Origin: a virus
DNA: 64,000 nt
Virus record (IMG/VR): IMGVR_UViG_3300027704_000009
Coordinates: 62,001 to 126,000 of that record
Strand: one strand, 5' to 3'
The notes under the pieces are model-generated. The model was not told where the DNA came from and searched no databases. It saw only the letters and a list, made by a program, of their open reading frames with translations. The position numbers and the translations under genes were made by a program. Position 1 is the stretch's first letter; each line of letters opens with the position of its first letter. Positions 63,720 through 64,000 of the stretch are shown here, piece by piece.

Positions 63720-64000
63720 CAGTTGATTTTCTAAGTTTTCGTAAGTATCGGCATACGCATTTGGGTGATTTAAAAGACTGTCCGGTGTCCAGTCATTAAC
63801 AAATATAAACTTAACATCGTTGAAGTGTTCAATAATGTGTCCTATTTGTTGGACATCATATCCCATGTCACGTTGCTTTGCAGTTTCTTTTGGATTGTTT
63901 TGTGATCCTGAATAGATACAATTAATTGCACCAAAAGGATTTTTCATTGATCGTTCGCCAGAACCAATAAAATCATAACCAATAATAGTTACAATTTCAT
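63708..64000 (-). CDS. Hypothetical protein, C-terminal part (runs off the right edge)
   Basis: The frame is open from base 64000 to the stop at 63708: about 97 residues visible. An ATG at 63947 is internal, because EIVTIIGYDFIGSGERS lies in frame before it. Contains FNDVKFIFVNDWTPDSLL. No family recognised. Confidence 0.5.
   Translation of the reverse strand, partial: EIVTIIGYDFIGSGERSMKNPFGAINCIYSGSQNNPKETAKQRDMGYDVQQIGHIIEHFNDVKFIFVNDWTPDSLLNHPNAYADTYENLENQLLTT

Noticed and set aside
1-64000. Integrase, att sites, insertion sequences or CRISPR arrays
   Set aside because: None is visible; the tRNA genes show no duplicated ends. The window looks like a strictly lytic-type phage genome.

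Overview
The window is a stretch of an AT-rich, tailed double-stranded DNA phage genome of the T4-like (myovirus) type that infects a Gram-negative, probably marine, bacterium. Direct evidence: tightly packed genes with 1-4 base stop/start overlaps, nearly all on the minus strand; a T4 gp44-like clamp-loader subunit; PhoH; several tail-fibre/baseplate-type proteins; a lysis block (GH108 endolysin, overlapping inner/outer spanins, holin-like membrane proteins); four tRNA genes; and T4-type late promoter boxes (consensus D-ATAAATA) in front of virion genes. A marine host (for example a SAR11-like or other AT-rich bacterium) is inference from the metabolic genes (PhoH, RpiB, PRPP synthetase, MazG, 2OG oxygenases, Fe-S proteins). 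The exact host cannot be read from this window.

Layout. 0.0-7.4 kb: SGNH hydrolase, two 2OG-oxygenase-like proteins and low-complexity virion-type proteins. 7.4-12.2 kb: a large multidomain protein, a nucleotidyltransferase, a glycosyltransferase and a small structural protein. 12.2-16.5 kb: a proteostasis operon (DnaJ, peptide deformylase, ClpA-like unfoldase). 16.5-20.7 kb: lysis and membrane genes. 20.8-21.6 kb: phoH on the plus strand. 21.6-27.8 kb: small early genes, most with their own sigma70-type promoter, including a SprT-like protease, an entericidin-like lipoprotein and a DGQHR/ParB-like protein paired with an HNH protein. 27.9-28.8 kb: two plus-strand envelope genes. 28.9-36.8 kb: beta-barrel protein, clamp loader, GroES-like protein, a DnaE-like fragment, RpiB, amidinotransferase, MazG and PRPP synthetase. 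36.8-41.6 kb: fibre/baseplate proteins. 41.7-43.1 kb: plus-strand zinc-ribbon protein and HtrA-like protease. 43.1-46.8 kb: IscA-like, SufT-like and ferredoxin genes, IF-1, a radical SAM enzyme. 46.8-47.3 kb: tRNA-Gln, tRNA-Leu, tRNA-Trp. 47.3-51.0 kb: a five-gene late operon (unknown protein, QueC-like PP-loop enzyme, two 2OG oxygenases, methyltransferase). 51.0-59.9 kb: tRNA-Arg, exported lipoproteins and many small early genes, a GH73 glucosaminidase, a SET-domain protein, ATP-dependent DNA ligase and a SWIM-like zinc protein. 60.0-64.0 kb: ferredoxin-NADP reductase, a further 2OG oxygenase, UV-damage endonuclease.

Two expression classes can be read from the DNA. (1) About 22 near-consensus sigma70 promoters (TTGACA, 16-18 bases, TATAAT-like). 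In the small-gene regions six are followed by an almost identical leader (TATAAGTTAAACAA, then AGGAG or GGAG) and four by weaker versions. These look like early host-polymerase promoters. (2) About 22 late boxes of the form D-ATAAATA, several of which sit 5-7 bases before an ATG so that the late transcript would be leaderless. Early genes would drive takeover, nucleotide supply (RpiB, PRPP synthetase, MazG) and replication. Late genes cover virion assembly, lysis and the modification cassette at 47.3-51.0 kb. Chaperone/protease (DnaJ, GroES-like, ClpA-like) and translation (IF-1, deformylase, tRNAs) genes suggest the phage supplements host protein synthesis and quality control.
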